Assembly: GCA_024235755.1 (NCBI GenBank)
Contig: JACKLV010000006.1
Location: 1 to 64,000, forward strand
Source of the DNA: Burkholderiales bacterium
GTDB lineage: Bacteria; Pseudomonadota; Gammaproteobacteria; Burkholderiales; Nitrosomonadaceae
DNA: 64,000 nt
Reading direction: 5' to 3'
Below, one piece after another: positions 50,788-60,336 of this stretch; within the stretch, counting starts at the first letter, position 1; the number at the start of each line of letters is the position of its first letter. Under the pieces are notes generated by a model that saw nothing but the letters and a program-made list of their open reading frames with translations, did no database searches and was not told the origin of the DNA. Both the position numbers and the translations under genes were made by a program.

Positions 50788-53442
50788 ATGAGACGAATGT
50801 TATTTAATGCAACACAACCCGAGGAGTTGCGTGTTGCGATAGTCAACGGTCAGAAACTCGTCGACCTTGACATTGAATCAATCAGCAAAGAACAACGCAA
50901 AAGCAATATCTATAAAGCTGTCATCACGCGACTGGAACCCAGTCTTGAAGCAGCTTTTGTCGATTACGGCTGTGAACGCCATGGTTTTTTGCCATTTAAG
51001 GAAATCTCTCCGTACTGCTTCGGCGAACAATCAGATATTGCGGCAAACCGTATTCAAGATTTTTTACGTGAAGGTCTTGAATTAATCGTCCAGGTAGATA
51101 AAGACGAACGCGGTTCGAAAGGTGCTGCGTTAACCACTTACATTTCGCTTGCAGGACGTTATCTGGTATTAATTCCCAATAATCCCAATAGCGGCGGCGT
51201 ATCCAGGCGGATCACCGGAGATGAACGCAATGAAATGCGGGAGGTTCTGGGAAAACTGGAAATACCCGATGGCATGAGTGTCATTGCGCGAACTGCAGGT
51301 ATCGGCCGCAGCGAAGAAGAATTGCAGTGGGATTTGAATTATCTGACACAGCTTTGGCATGCAATCGAGGAAGCGTCCAATAGCCAAAACGGTGTTTTTC
51401 TCATTTACCAGGAAAGCAGTCTGGTCATTCGTGCGATACGGGACTATTTCAATTATGAGATTGGCGAAATTCTAATTGATAACCGGGAAATTTATGAGCA
51501 GGCATGCCAGTTTATGACGCATGTCATGCCTGCCAACGTCGATCGTTTGAAGTATTACCATGACGATGTACCCCTGTTTTCCCGCTTTCAAATCGAACAT
51601 CAAATTGAAACGGCGTATTCGCGGCAGGTTACTTTACCATCGGGCGGATCAATTGTGCTTGACCATACCGAAGCCCTAGTCTCAATTGACGTTAATTCCG
51701 CCCGCGCAATTCGCGGCGCGGATATTGAGCATACGGCACTAAATACAAATCTTGAAGCAGCAGACGAAATTGCCCGGCAACTGCGTTTACGCGATCTGGG
51801 TGGGTTGATCGTCATCGACTTCATCGATATGGATGCATCGCGTAATCAACGAGAAGTAGAAGCACGCCTGCACGAAGCACTGCGCCAAGACCGAGCACGC
51901 GTTCAGGTCGGAAGAATCTCTCGTTTTGGCCTTCTGGAATTATCGCGGCAGCGATTGCGTCCATCATTGGGTGAAAGCAACTATACAGCCTGTACACGCT
52001 GCCACGGCACCGGTCACATCCGGGGAACCGATTCATCTGCTTTGCATGTTTTGCGTATTATCCAGGAAGAAGTAATGAAAGAACGCACGAGCGCATTGCA
52101 TGTACAGTTGCCTATTGACGTTGCAACCTATTTGCTGAACGAGAAACGCGCTGAGATTTACGAAATTGAGGATCGTCTCAAGGTAGATATCATACTGATA
52201 CCCAATATGCACCTGGAAACACCCAAATACAAAATCACTCGCTTGCGCCACGAAGACGTGAAACAAAGTGAAACGCAGGCAAGCTATAAAATGGTCGAAA
52301 AGATTACTGAAGATCTGATTCCCGAACTGACCGAAAAGAAACCCAAACAAGAGCGTCCCAAAGCAGCGGTTCAAGGAGTTACGCCTGCGCAGCCGGCGCC
52401 AATTCGTGAAGAAAAATCCAGAGATTCCTCACTACTGGACAAATTCTTCAGCTGGTTTAAACCAGCCCCTACCGAAGAAAGCGGAAAAACTCAAAAACAG
52501 GCAGCCACTCACGAACAAACCGCTTCATCACCACAGGAAAAAACGGAAAAACCAAAACGGTCCAGTCGCGGACGGGGACGTTCACGCAATCGCAGTGATC
52601 GCAAGGAACTCGCACAAACGAAACAATCTCGGACTGACGCCAGCAATCAGAATTCAGCAAACAATAAAACCGGTACGTTTAACGACGAATCATCCGTATC
52701 TGTCACGAACGACTCAGTTCCCAGTGAAACGCAAAACGCACAAATCAAACAGCAGTTTTCCTCACAGGAATCAAGTCAGGACCAGATAAAGCCACAATTA
52801 CTTTCGGGTGACATGCCTGGGTCTCCTGATTCCGATGATACTGAAAATCCAGCGACAACAAAACTAGACGAAAAGAAACGCCCACGCCGACGTCGCAACA
52901 CCAAACAACGGGATCGTTCAACACGTAACCAAGCAGAAGCAATTACAAAACAGGAAATCACTGAACAAACTGTCGCCGACAATAGCGCAGCAATTCAAAC
53001 ACCGTTGGAACCAAACCAGCTTGCCGGTGAAATACCCGCCGGCACAGCGTCTTCTTCAGCCAATATGAGAAAACCAGAATTGGAATCCACCCAACAACAT
53101 GAATTAGCTGAAACAAGTGCAACTCATCTAAAACAATCCGCAGACAACGCGTCGACTCAGACTGGCAAGGCAAGTCCGGAAGGTATCTCATCGGCCAAGT
53201 CGGCACACGCCGCGGGTGAATCGGGAGATTTCGTCATTTCCGAGTCAACACCACATACAGAACAGAAGGCAGCGAAAAATTCGAACCTCGGTGAGAGCGG
53301 CCTGGTTATGATTGAAACACCTCCCGAGAAAATCGACTTGACCGAGGAGCAGCCTGCGCCCGTCAAAAGACAGCGACGTAAAACGCAAAACGTGATCGTG
53401 GCGGATACTGAAGAACTAATGCAAGTAGAAACGCGCAAATAA
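50788..53442 (+). CDS. rne: Ribonuclease E
   Basis: 884-aa endoribonuclease and degradosome scaffold. The start MRRMLFNATQPEELRVAIVN is canonical. Then come the S1 domain (SNIYKAVITRLEPSLEAAFV, DYGCERHGFLPFKEI), the 5' sensor region, and the DNase I-like catalytic site with Asp in VSIDVNSARA and LIVIDFIDMD. The Zn-link CTRCHGTGHIRG holds the tetramer. From about 530 the protein is disordered and rich in Gln, Lys, Glu and Ser, with arginine-rich RNA-binding stretches (SSRGRGRSRNRSDRK; KKRPRRRRNTKQRDR). The scaffold sites for enolase or helicase cannot be recognised. Confidence 0.96.
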   Translation: MRRMLFNATQPEELRVAIVNGQKLVDLDIESISKEQRKSNIYKAVITRLEPSLEAAFVDYGCERHGFLPFKEISPYCFGEQSDIAANRIQDFLREGLELIVQVDKDERGSKGAALTTYISLAGRYLVLIPNNPNSGGVSRRITGDERNEMREVLGKLEIPDGMSVIARTAGIGRSEEELQWDLNYLTQLWHAIEEASNSQNGVFLIYQESSLVIRAIRDYFNYEIGEILIDNREIYEQACQFMTHVMPANVDRLKYYHDDVPLFSRFQIEHQIETAYSRQVTLPSGGSIVLDHTEALVSIDVNSARAIRGADIEHTALNTNLEAADEIARQLRLRDLGGLIVIDFIDMDASRNQREVEARLHEALRQDRARVQVGRISRFGLLELSRQRLRPSLGESNYTACTRCHGTGHIRGTDSSALHVLRIIQEEVMKERTSALHVQLPIDVATYLLNEKRAEIYEIEDRLKVDIILIPNMHLETPKYKITRLRHEDVKQSETQASYKMVEKITEDLIPELTEKKPKQERPKAAVQGVTPAQPAPIREEKSRDSSLLDKFFSWFKPAPTEESGKTQKQAATHEQTASSPQEKTEKPKRSSRGRGRSRNRSDRKELAQTKQSRTDASNQNSANNKTGTFNDESSVSVTNDSVPSETQNAQIKQQFSSQESSQDQIKPQLLSGDMPGSPDSDDTENPATTKLDEKKRPRRRRNTKQRDRSTRNQAEAITKQEITEQTVADNSAAIQTPLEPNQLAGEIPAGTASSSANMRKPELESTQQHELAETSATHLKQSADNASTQTGKASPEGISSAKSAHAAGESGDFVISESTPHTEQKAAKNSNLGESGLVMIETPPEKIDLTEEQPAPVKRQRRKTQNVIVADTEELMQVETRK

Positions 53443-53451
53443 AATTTGCGC
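53433..53451. terminator. Hairpin over the rne stop codon
   Basis: GCGCAAAT-AAA-ATTTGCGC is a perfect 8-bp stem with a 3-nt loop; the rne stop TAA (53440-53442) lies in the stem-loop. It sits between convergent rne and polA. There is no strong T-run after it on either strand, so it may be a weak bidirectional terminator or a 3'-end stabiliser. Confidence 0.45.
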
Positions 53452-53533
53452 ATAAAAGCCATCAATTAACCAGTGCAATCAATGCCATAACAGGCACATA
53501 AAACCGAGCGATGCAGAAATGTATCGGCTACTG

Positions 53534-56221
53534 CTAATGTGCCTGTTCCCAGTTTTTTCCAGCGCCCACCTCTACCAACAACGGCACATCAAGATCGATG
53601 ACATGACACATATAACCAGGGAGTTCTGATATAACCGTCTCAACCTCGTGATCAGGCGCTTCCAGAACCAGTTCGTCATGCACTTGCATGATCAATTCAC
53701 TTTTTAACTTTGTTTGCGATAACCATTGATGTACAGCGATCATGGCCAGCTTGATAATATCAGCCGCCGTACCCTGCATGGGCGCATTGATGGCCGCTCG
53801 CTCTGCGCCCTGCCGCCGGCTCCCATTCGTGCTGTTAATATCGGGCAGCCATAACCTGCGGCCAAGTACCGTCTCGACATAGCCGCGAGCTTTGGCATTT
53901 TCACGTGTGCGCTGCATATAATCGGCAACACCCGGATAACGTGAAAAATACCGATCCATATACATGCGAGCCGCACTGCGTTCAATTCCCAGCTGCGTAG
54001 CGAGACCATATTCAGACATGCCGTAAATCAAGCCAAAATTAATCACCTTGGCGTAACGGCGTTGTTCCGAGTCAATTTCGTCAGGCGGCAATGCGAAAAT
54101 TTCAGATGCCGTGGCACGATGAATATCCTCACCCGCTGCAAAAGCATCCAGCAGCGCTTGATCCTGGGAAATATGCGCCATGATGCGCAATTCGATCTGC
54201 GAATAATCCGCAGAAACGATCTGACTGCCGGGTGGTGCAATAAATGCTTCACGGATACGGCGGCCTTCCGCCGTGCGCACCGGAATATTCTGCAAATTGG
54301 GATCCGAACTTGCCAGACGCCCGGTAACGGCCACCCCCTGCGCATAATTAGTATGCACACGCCCTGTTTCCAGGTTAATCATTTGCGGTAATTTATCGGT
54401 ATATGTCGATTTCAACTTTGCGAGCGTACGATAATCAAGCAGGATTTTAGGCAACGGGTAATCCAGAGCCAGTTTCTGGAGCACATCTTCGTTTGTGGAA
54501 GGAACACCCTTCGGGGTTTTTTTTATGACCGGCAATTTAAGCTGCTCAAACAGAATTTCCTGAATCTGTTTAGGTGAGTTGAGATTAAACGATTGACCGG
54601 TTATCGTGAATGCCTGTTGCTCCAGCCGATTCAATTTCTCGTTCAATTCATTGCTTTGCCGCCGCAAAAGCTGTTGATCGAGCAAAACGCCCCGGCGCTC
54701 CATGTCAAATAGCACCTTCATCACAGGAATTTCAATCTGACGGTAAATATAATCCTGCCGTGCATCGGCCTGGATTTTGGGATACAAGTACTGATGAAGG
54801 CGCAATGTCACATCCGCATCTTCAGCGGCATAGGCAGCCGCCGTCTCAACAGATACCTGATTAAAGGCAATGCGTTGCGCACCTTTTCCGGTCACATCAT
54901 CGTAACTGACTGTTTTAACGTCCAGATGCCGCTGCGCCATACTATCCATGTTATGGGGTTTGTGCGACTCGAGCACATACGATTGCAGCAGCGTATCATG
55001 TTCAATACCGCGTAACCGGATACTATGATTGGCGAACACATGTTTGTCGTATTTCAGATTCTGACCCAGTTTTGGTTTGCCTGCATCCTCAAGCCAAGGT
55101 TTGAGTTGATCGAAAACATAAGTCATCTCCAGTTGTTGCGGCGCATCGAGATAATCATGCATCAGCGGGAGATAGGCAGCGTGCAGGCTTTTCACAGACA
55201 ATGAAATACCGACCAGCTTCGCCTCCATCGGATTCAGGCTGGTCGTCTCGGTATCAATAGACACCAGTTCGGCATTATTCAGCTTGTCTATCCATTCCCC
55301 TAATTCCGCTTCAGTCAAGATAGTCTGATAAGCGACGGCAGCGGACGGCTGCTGTTCACCTGTGTCAGCTTCTTCCAGCCGTTGCAGTTCCTGCAACGCC
55401 GTTTTCATACTCAGCTCTTCATAGAGCGCCGCCAATCGCCCTGCATCCTGTGGTTTTAACGAAAGTTCGGTAACGGCTACCGGCAAATCGACGTCGCATT
55501 TGATTTCAACCAGTTTTCGCGAAGTATCAAACCATTCAAACGCCTTGCGCAGATTATCACCGACGACGCCTTTTATTTCATCCGCATGGGCGATAATGTT
55601 CTCAAGAGAACCATACTGAGACAACCATTTCACAGCGGTTTTAGGACCCACTTTTTCCACACCGGGTATATTATCGGTACTATCGCCGACCAACATCAAA
55701 TAATCCAACATCTGTACGGGCCTGACGCCGAATTTTTCCAAAACCCGTTGCTCATCGAGCAGATCGTTATTCATCGTATTAACGAGTGTGATATGCGCGT
55801 TCACCAGTTGCGCAATGTCTTTATCACCGGTGGAAATAATGCAGCGCATATTCGCCGCCTCCGCCTGTTTTGCCAATGTCCCGATCACATCGTCGGCCTC
55901 TACACCGTCAATGATTAGAATCGGCCACCCCATTGCTTCAATACAGGCATGCAGCGGCTCAATCTGCATTACCAAATCTGCCGGCATCGGCGGACGGTGC
56001 GCTTTATATTGCGGGAAAATGTCATCACGGAAAGTTTTGCCTTTTGCATCAAACACGCACGCGCTATAATCGGCATGATAGTCCTTTTGCAGACGGCGCA
56101 GCATGTTGAGAACGCCATGAATCGCCCCTGTTGGCTTATTGTCATGACTGCGCAAATCCGGCAGTGCGTGGTAAGCGCGGTACAGATAAGATGAAGCATC
56201 AACCAGCAATAACGTTTTCAT
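53534..56221 (-). CDS. polA: DNA polymerase I
   Basis: 895-aa repair polymerase with three activities. The 5'-3' exonuclease (about 1-285) has LLLVDASSYLYRAYHALP, DGVEADDVIGTLA and STGDKDIAQLV. The 3'-5' exonuclease is intact, with SIDTETTSLNPM (DxE). The polymerase domain has DYSQIELRIMAHIS, RRYAKVINFGLIYGMS and MQVHDELVLEAP. The ATG at 56219-56221 follows AGGA; the open frame to 56248 adds residues that are not conserved. It is divergent from the LOG-family gene by 15 nt and convergent with rne. Confidence 0.96.
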   Translation of the reverse strand: MKTLLLVDASSYLYRAYHALPDLRSHDNKPTGAIHGVLNMLRRLQKDYHADYSACVFDAKGKTFRDDIFPQYKAHRPPMPADLVMQIEPLHACIEAMGWPILIIDGVEADDVIGTLAKQAEAANMRCIISTGDKDIAQLVNAHITLVNTMNNDLLDEQRVLEKFGVRPVQMLDYLMLVGDSTDNIPGVEKVGPKTAVKWLSQYGSLENIIAHADEIKGVVGDNLRKAFEWFDTSRKLVEIKCDVDLPVAVTELSLKPQDAGRLAALYEELSMKTALQELQRLEEADTGEQQPSAAVAYQTILTEAELGEWIDKLNNAELVSIDTETTSLNPMEAKLVGISLSVKSLHAAYLPLMHDYLDAPQQLEMTYVFDQLKPWLEDAGKPKLGQNLKYDKHVFANHSIRLRGIEHDTLLQSYVLESHKPHNMDSMAQRHLDVKTVSYDDVTGKGAQRIAFNQVSVETAAAYAAEDADVTLRLHQYLYPKIQADARQDYIYRQIEIPVMKVLFDMERRGVLLDQQLLRRQSNELNEKLNRLEQQAFTITGQSFNLNSPKQIQEILFEQLKLPVIKKTPKGVPSTNEDVLQKLALDYPLPKILLDYRTLAKLKSTYTDKLPQMINLETGRVHTNYAQGVAVTGRLASSDPNLQNIPVRTAEGRRIREAFIAPPGSQIVSADYSQIELRIMAHISQDQALLDAFAAGEDIHRATASEIFALPPDEIDSEQRRYAKVINFGLIYGMSEYGLATQLGIERSAARMYMDRYFSRYPGVADYMQRTRENAKARGYVETVLGRRLWLPDINSTNGSRRQGAERAAINAPMQGTAADIIKLAMIAVHQWLSQTKLKSELIMQVHDELVLEAPDHEVETVISELPGYMCHVIDLDVPLLVEVGAGKNWEQAH

Positions 56222-56236
56222 TAAGTTAGTATTCCT

Positions 56237-56956
56237 ATGAGCCTGCAAAATAAACCTGCCATGTCACAGTCTGTTGAAAAGACTTGGTCGGCAAAAGAAT
56301 CATGGCGCCTGTTTGGCATTATGGCAGAATTTGTCGAAGGAACGGAACGTCTCGATGCAATTCAGCCTGCCGTCAGCATTTTTGGCAGCGCCCGTACGAA
56401 GCCTGATCATCCTCATTACAAACTGACCGAACAGATAACCCGGCTGCTCTCAGATGCCGGTTTTTCAGTTATCTCAGGCGGCGGGCCTGGTATTATGGAA
56501 GCTGCCAACAAAGGAGCTTTTTTTGGACAGGCACCCAGTGTGGGCCTGAATATACAGCTACCGAATGAACAATGCAGCAATGCTTATCAGGATATCAGCC
56601 AATCATTCCGGCACTTCTTTGCCCGCAAGTATATGTTTGTCAAGTTCGCTACAGCCTATGTTGTTATGCCAGGTGGGTTCGGCACACTTGACGAACTGAT
56701 GGAGGCTTTAACACTGGTGCAAACCGGCAAAACCCGTAAAATGCCTATAATTCTGGTCAATTCGGCATACTGGCAAGGCCTGATGGACTGGTTCCATAAC
56801 ACGTTAATTACTGAAGGATTTATTTCACCAGAAGATATGAACCTGATTCAGATCATTGACGAGCCGGATAACGTCGTGCACGCAATTTTTAAATATTATG
56901 AATCCCGTGGTTTCGAGCCGAATGCCGAAGAGCGCGAAATTCAATTGAATCTGTAG
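56237..56956 (+). CDS. LOG-family Rossmann-fold protein (TIGR00730 type)
   Basis: 239-aa protein of the cytokinin riboside 5'-monophosphate phosphoribohydrolase (LOG) family, nucleotide-5'-monophosphate glycosylase-like. SGGGPGIMEAANKGAF and MPGGFGTLDELMEALTL (PGGxGTxxE) are the substrate-binding motifs. The length is longer than plant LOG, as in the bacterial type II group. MSLQNKPAM could give a second start at the next Met (MSQSV). Function in bacteria is generally nucleotide metabolism or stress related; nothing local refines this. Confidence 0.88.
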   Translation: MSLQNKPAMSQSVEKTWSAKESWRLFGIMAEFVEGTERLDAIQPAVSIFGSARTKPDHPHYKLTEQITRLLSDAGFSVISGGGPGIMEAANKGAFFGQAPSVGLNIQLPNEQCSNAYQDISQSFRHFFARKYMFVKFATAYVVMPGGFGTLDELMEALTLVQTGKTRKMPIILVNSAYWQGLMDWFHNTLITEGFISPEDMNLIQIIDEPDNVVHAIFKYYESRGFEPNAEEREIQLNL

Positions 56957-57049
56957 TAACCAACATGCGTTTATTTAGGTAGAATACAGCTACCGTCAAA
57001 AAGGAAAAAACGGCGTAATTAAACATCCTGAAACATCAGCGGAACCGTC

Positions 57050-57448
57050 ATGTACCGAATATTTTCAATTTTACTGTTTTGTTTTTCATTGTCCTGCGCT
57101 ATGCCGCTGATAGCGCAGTCCGATATACCCGACAATCTGGTTCCACTGCCTGAAATTCCTGAATTGCCCGAACTGTCGGACTCGGATTTACCCGAGCTGG
57201 CACCGCCCCCGCCATTGCCACCCGACATGGACATCGACCCGGATCTCGAACCGCAAGTCACCATTATCAAACGGGGAGAAGACACAATTGAGGAATACCG
57301 TATCAATGGCGAGCTGCATATGATCAAGGTCATTCCTCGCGTGGGATTCCCCTATTATATGGTCCGCAATCGGGGCCGTCTGAACGCGCATCCCGGCGAA
57401 CCGGGCAGCAATGTCAGCGTACCCATGTGGCGCATTCTGGAATTCTAG
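57050..57448 (+). CDS. DUF2782 family periplasmic protein
   Basis: 132-aa exported protein: signal MYRIFSILLFCFSLSCAMPL, cleavage after IAQ near residue 23; then a Pro- and acid-rich segment (DIPDNLVPLPEIPELPELSD and PPPPLPPDMDID), and the DUF2782 domain PQVTIIKRGEDTIEEYRING followed by KVIPRVGFPYYMV. The family is restricted mainly to beta- and gammaproteobacteria and its role is unknown. It sits between the polA/LOG pair and thrB, a recurring order. Confidence 0.85.
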   Translation: MYRIFSILLFCFSLSCAMPLIAQSDIPDNLVPLPEIPELPELSDSDLPELAPPPPLPPDMDIDPDLEPQVTIIKRGEDTIEEYRINGELHMIKVIPRVGFPYYMVRNRGRLNAHPGEPGSNVSVPMWRILEF

Positions 57449-57543
57449 AACCTGTGGAATACCGCGAAACCTGTGATTTACCTTTTTTTATTTGCGCAAG
57501 TGATCTAAAAACTCCAACTCTTTGAAATTACTGCTTCAAACGC

Positions 57544-58494
57544 ATGTCTGTTTTTACACCCGTCACAGAAAACCAACTCTCCGAGTGGCTTAAAAACTAT
57601 GCGCTGGGAGACTTGATCAATCTGCAAGGTATTTCTTCCGGCATCGAAAACACGAATTTCTTTGTAACCACAACCCAGGGTCGATTTGTACTCACGCTGT
57701 TCGAAAAATTAACAGCGGTTGAACTGCCCTACTATCTGAACCTGATGGCGCATCTGTCCAACCACCAGATACCTTGTCCTGACCCAGAGCCCATGCTGGA
57801 CGGCAAACTGTTTGGTGAACTCAACGGGAAACCAGCCACCATTGTTACCTGTTTACCTGGCTCATCGCTGGAAAATCCAACGAAAGCGCATTGTATTCAA
57901 GTTGGCAACATGCTGGCAAAAATGCATTTATGTGGACAAACCTACCCGGCGCACATGGAAAACCCGCGTGGACTGAAATGGTGGCAGGCCAAAGCACCAG
58001 AAATTAAACTTTTCTTGAATCCGGATGATCAGAAACTGCTCGAGAACGAGCTGAACTTTCAATTATCTCATCAGTTTCAGCAATTGCCCAAAGGCGTTAT
58101 TCATGCAGATCTTTTCCGTGACAATATTCTGTTTACTGATCATCATATAGGCGGCGTTATCGACTTTTACTTCGCCTGTAACGATAGTTTATTATACGAT
58201 CTGGCCATAGTCGTGAATGACTGGTGTAATACTGAAGAGAGAATACTGGATGAAACGCGCGCACGCGTGCTGCTTGAAGCTTATCACAGCATACGACCAT
58301 TATCGGCACTGGAGCATCGCTTATGGCCCGTCATGCTGCGCGCGGGCGCACTACGATTCTGGATATCGCGGTTGTATGATTTTCATTTGCCGCGTCCCGG
58401 TGAGCTGACACATGCGAAAGACCCTGACGACTTTAAATTACTACTGCTGAATCATATCGCTTATAAGACGCAGCTTGAGCAGCTGTGGATATAG
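57544..58494 (+). CDS. thrB: Homoserine kinase, type II (ThrB, choline-kinase-like fold)
   Basis: 316-aa enzyme phosphorylating homoserine in threonine synthesis. The sequence is not of the GHMP fold but of the APH/choline kinase fold used in many beta- and alphaproteobacteria: SSGIENTNFFVTTTQGRFVL at the N-lobe, GVIHADLFRDNILF with the catalytic Asp, and GVIDFYFACND for the metal site. Full length. The next gene starts 81 nt later. Confidence 0.92.
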   Translation: MSVFTPVTENQLSEWLKNYALGDLINLQGISSGIENTNFFVTTTQGRFVLTLFEKLTAVELPYYLNLMAHLSNHQIPCPDPEPMLDGKLFGELNGKPATIVTCLPGSSLENPTKAHCIQVGNMLAKMHLCGQTYPAHMENPRGLKWWQAKAPEIKLFLNPDDQKLLENELNFQLSHQFQQLPKGVIHADLFRDNILFTDHHIGGVIDFYFACNDSLLYDLAIVVNDWCNTEERILDETRARVLLEAYHSIRPLSALEHRLWPVMLRAGALRFWISRLYDFHLPRPGELTHAKDPDDFKLLLLNHIAYKTQLEQLWI

Positions 58495-58575
58495 AAAACC
58501 GGCATCCGACAGGATTCTCAGAGTATTCGTGCTTAAAAACCGATACATATCGAACTAAATACTGGAGACACATCA

Positions 58576-59589
58576 ATGGAAATTCATCAACTCAGCGCCA
58601 AATATGGATGGTACTGGATCGCCAATGGCTTTCATATGTTCCGCAAAGCGCCAATGATCTGGGTGCTGGTATGCTTCACGCTGCTATTAATCGCCATGAC
58701 GCTGGCGCTGATCCCCATACTCGGACAGTTTGTTTTTACGCTGATCTCACCGGTCTTTCTGGCCGGTATCATGATCGGATGCCGGGAACAGGAACAAGGC
58801 AGACAGCTTGAAATGGTTCACCTGTTTATCGCTTTTAAAACCAATGTCGCCTCGCTCGTAACCGTCGGCGGGATTTACCTGATCGGTCAGGTATTGATTA
58901 TCGGTCTGGTCATGATGATTGGTGGCAGCCAGATGACGGATATGCTGCTCTATGGAAAAAGGGTCGATGAAAACGAGTTAATCACCGTCATGGACAATAT
59001 GCTGACCGCATCACTGGTTGCCTTATTGTTATCGATACCGTTGATGATGGCGGCCTGGTTCTCCCCATTGCTGGTAGTCTTTCATAACCTGCAGCCTATT
59101 CCTGCAATGAAAAAAAGCTTTTTCGCCTGCTTGAAAAATATCATTCCGTTTCAATTGTACGGACTGCTGCTGATCATTTTCACCATTTTTGCATTGATGC
59201 CTTATGGCGTAGGCCTGGTAATATTGATTCCAACTATTTTCGCATCGATTTACGTCAGTTATAAAAATATATTTCTGGGAGAAGAAGTCAACATTTCAGA
59301 AGAACATCTCCCGAAAACAGATTATCAGCAGGCAAACTGGTCAAATGAGCCCCGTGAGGCAGAGCCCTCTCATAAAGAAGAGAATGCCGCCAAACGCAAG
59401 CAAAGCGATATACCGGTAGAAAATAACCAAAACAGCCCCTTGGCCGCGGAAGGCGACATTGTCGAGTGTGATCAGTGCAAGATACTAATCCCCAAGGAAG
59501 AAGCCATTCGTTTTCATGGGCGATTCTTTTGCAGCGACGAACATTTTCAACAATATCAGGACAATCTGGATGCCGAGACGAAAAAATAA
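58576..59589 (+). CDS. BPSS1780-type membrane protein with a C-terminal zinc-ribbon-like (PP0621) domain
   Basis: 337-aa inner-membrane protein. Residues 1-235 have the BPSS1780 pattern (KYGWYWIANGFHMFRKAPMI, then GIMIGCREQEQG) with about six hydrophobic segments and conserved AWFSPLLVVFHNLQPIPAMK then SFFACLKN. After a polar linker, the last 45 residues read VECDQCKILIPKEEAIRFHG and FFCSDEHFQQYQD, a CxxC...C...H pattern typical of PP0621-like small proteins that are usually separate genes. The fusion is in frame. GGAG lies 8 nt before the ATG. Function unknown. Confidence 0.8.
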   Translation: MEIHQLSAKYGWYWIANGFHMFRKAPMIWVLVCFTLLLIAMTLALIPILGQFVFTLISPVFLAGIMIGCREQEQGRQLEMVHLFIAFKTNVASLVTVGGIYLIGQVLIIGLVMMIGGSQMTDMLLYGKRVDENELITVMDNMLTASLVALLLSIPLMMAAWFSPLLVVFHNLQPIPAMKKSFFACLKNIIPFQLYGLLLIIFTIFALMPYGVGLVILIPTIFASIYVSYKNIFLGEEVNISEEHLPKTDYQQANWSNEPREAEPSHKEENAAKRKQSDIPVENNQNSPLAAEGDIVECDQCKILIPKEEAIRFHGRFFCSDEHFQQYQDNLDAETKK

Positions 59590-60336
59590 ACCCAGACCGA
59601 TTATCTATTTCAGTATAGAAATCGAATAACGAGTCCTTTCCGATAAGTCAGGAGCGGTTTTTCCAGACCACTCCTGATATGTCACTACCCAAAAAACTGT
59701 CGCCTACTCAAAAATTCAGCAACAACAAACGCCCTCTGAGCGTCTTCAGTAAAAAATACTGTTTTTCTATGCATGGCAGTAGTGAATTTTTTGCTGGCAC
59801 ACACCCATAGACGATCATTTCGATCCTGATCCACCTAAAATCCTGAATAGTACAAATCTGATTGAAACAAAACATGATTCGATGAATATTATCGAGTAGT
59901 TAAAGCAATTCGCCTGCCCTACTTTTGGGCCAAAAAAGCGCGCATTCCCACCTAGTCAAGCAGTCATTTTAATGCGTTGCTCCGATAACACAGGTTTCTA
60001 CTCGAGTCGCATCGATTGATAAATGACAGACAAAGCCACGAAACGCTTTCAACAAAATTGTACGCTGACCATTAACAAAGAAAAGGATTTATTCCATATT
60101 TTCAACATACTGCGGCAATTTGCCACATTCACTTTTTTTGTAAAGCATGGATAATGATTTGATCATAGCTTAAATAAAGTGAATTTTGTTCAGCCCAATT
60201 TCGACAGCCAGCACCCAAATCCGGGCAGTTAACAAATGCAAAAAATTAAACAGTACCGCGTCTTAAATCGAACCAACCAATCATCGCTATTAAGTTAGTC
60301 ATGGTTAAACTCAATAATTAATTTATCAAGCCATAA
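59590..60336. other. Non-coding stretch upstream of the HupE-TonB receptor fusion
   Basis: About 750 bases without a supportable gene. It contains the hairpin at 59648-59677. A 43-codon ORF at 59679-59810 has no ribosome site and no recognisable similarity. A GATAATGATTTGATCAT stretch near 60150 resembles half of a Fur site, not enough to call. The remainder is AT-rich and gives no named feature. Confidence 0.5.
59648..59677 (+). terminator. Hairpin after the BPSS1780-type gene
   Basis: TCAGGAGCGGT (59648-59658) pairs with ACCACTCCTGA (59667-59677) at 10 of 11 positions around an 8-nt loop, 58 nt after the stop codon. No T-run follows, so termination would be weak or Rho-assisted. Confidence 0.4.

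Noticed and set aside
59679..59810. 43-codon ORF in the gap before the HupE fusion
   Set aside because: No ribosome site, no recognised similarity, and such short frames are expected by chance.
60150..60168. Fur-like site GATAATGATTTGATCATAG upstream of the receptor fusion
   Set aside because: Only the first half matches the consensus; the second half does not align without shifting.
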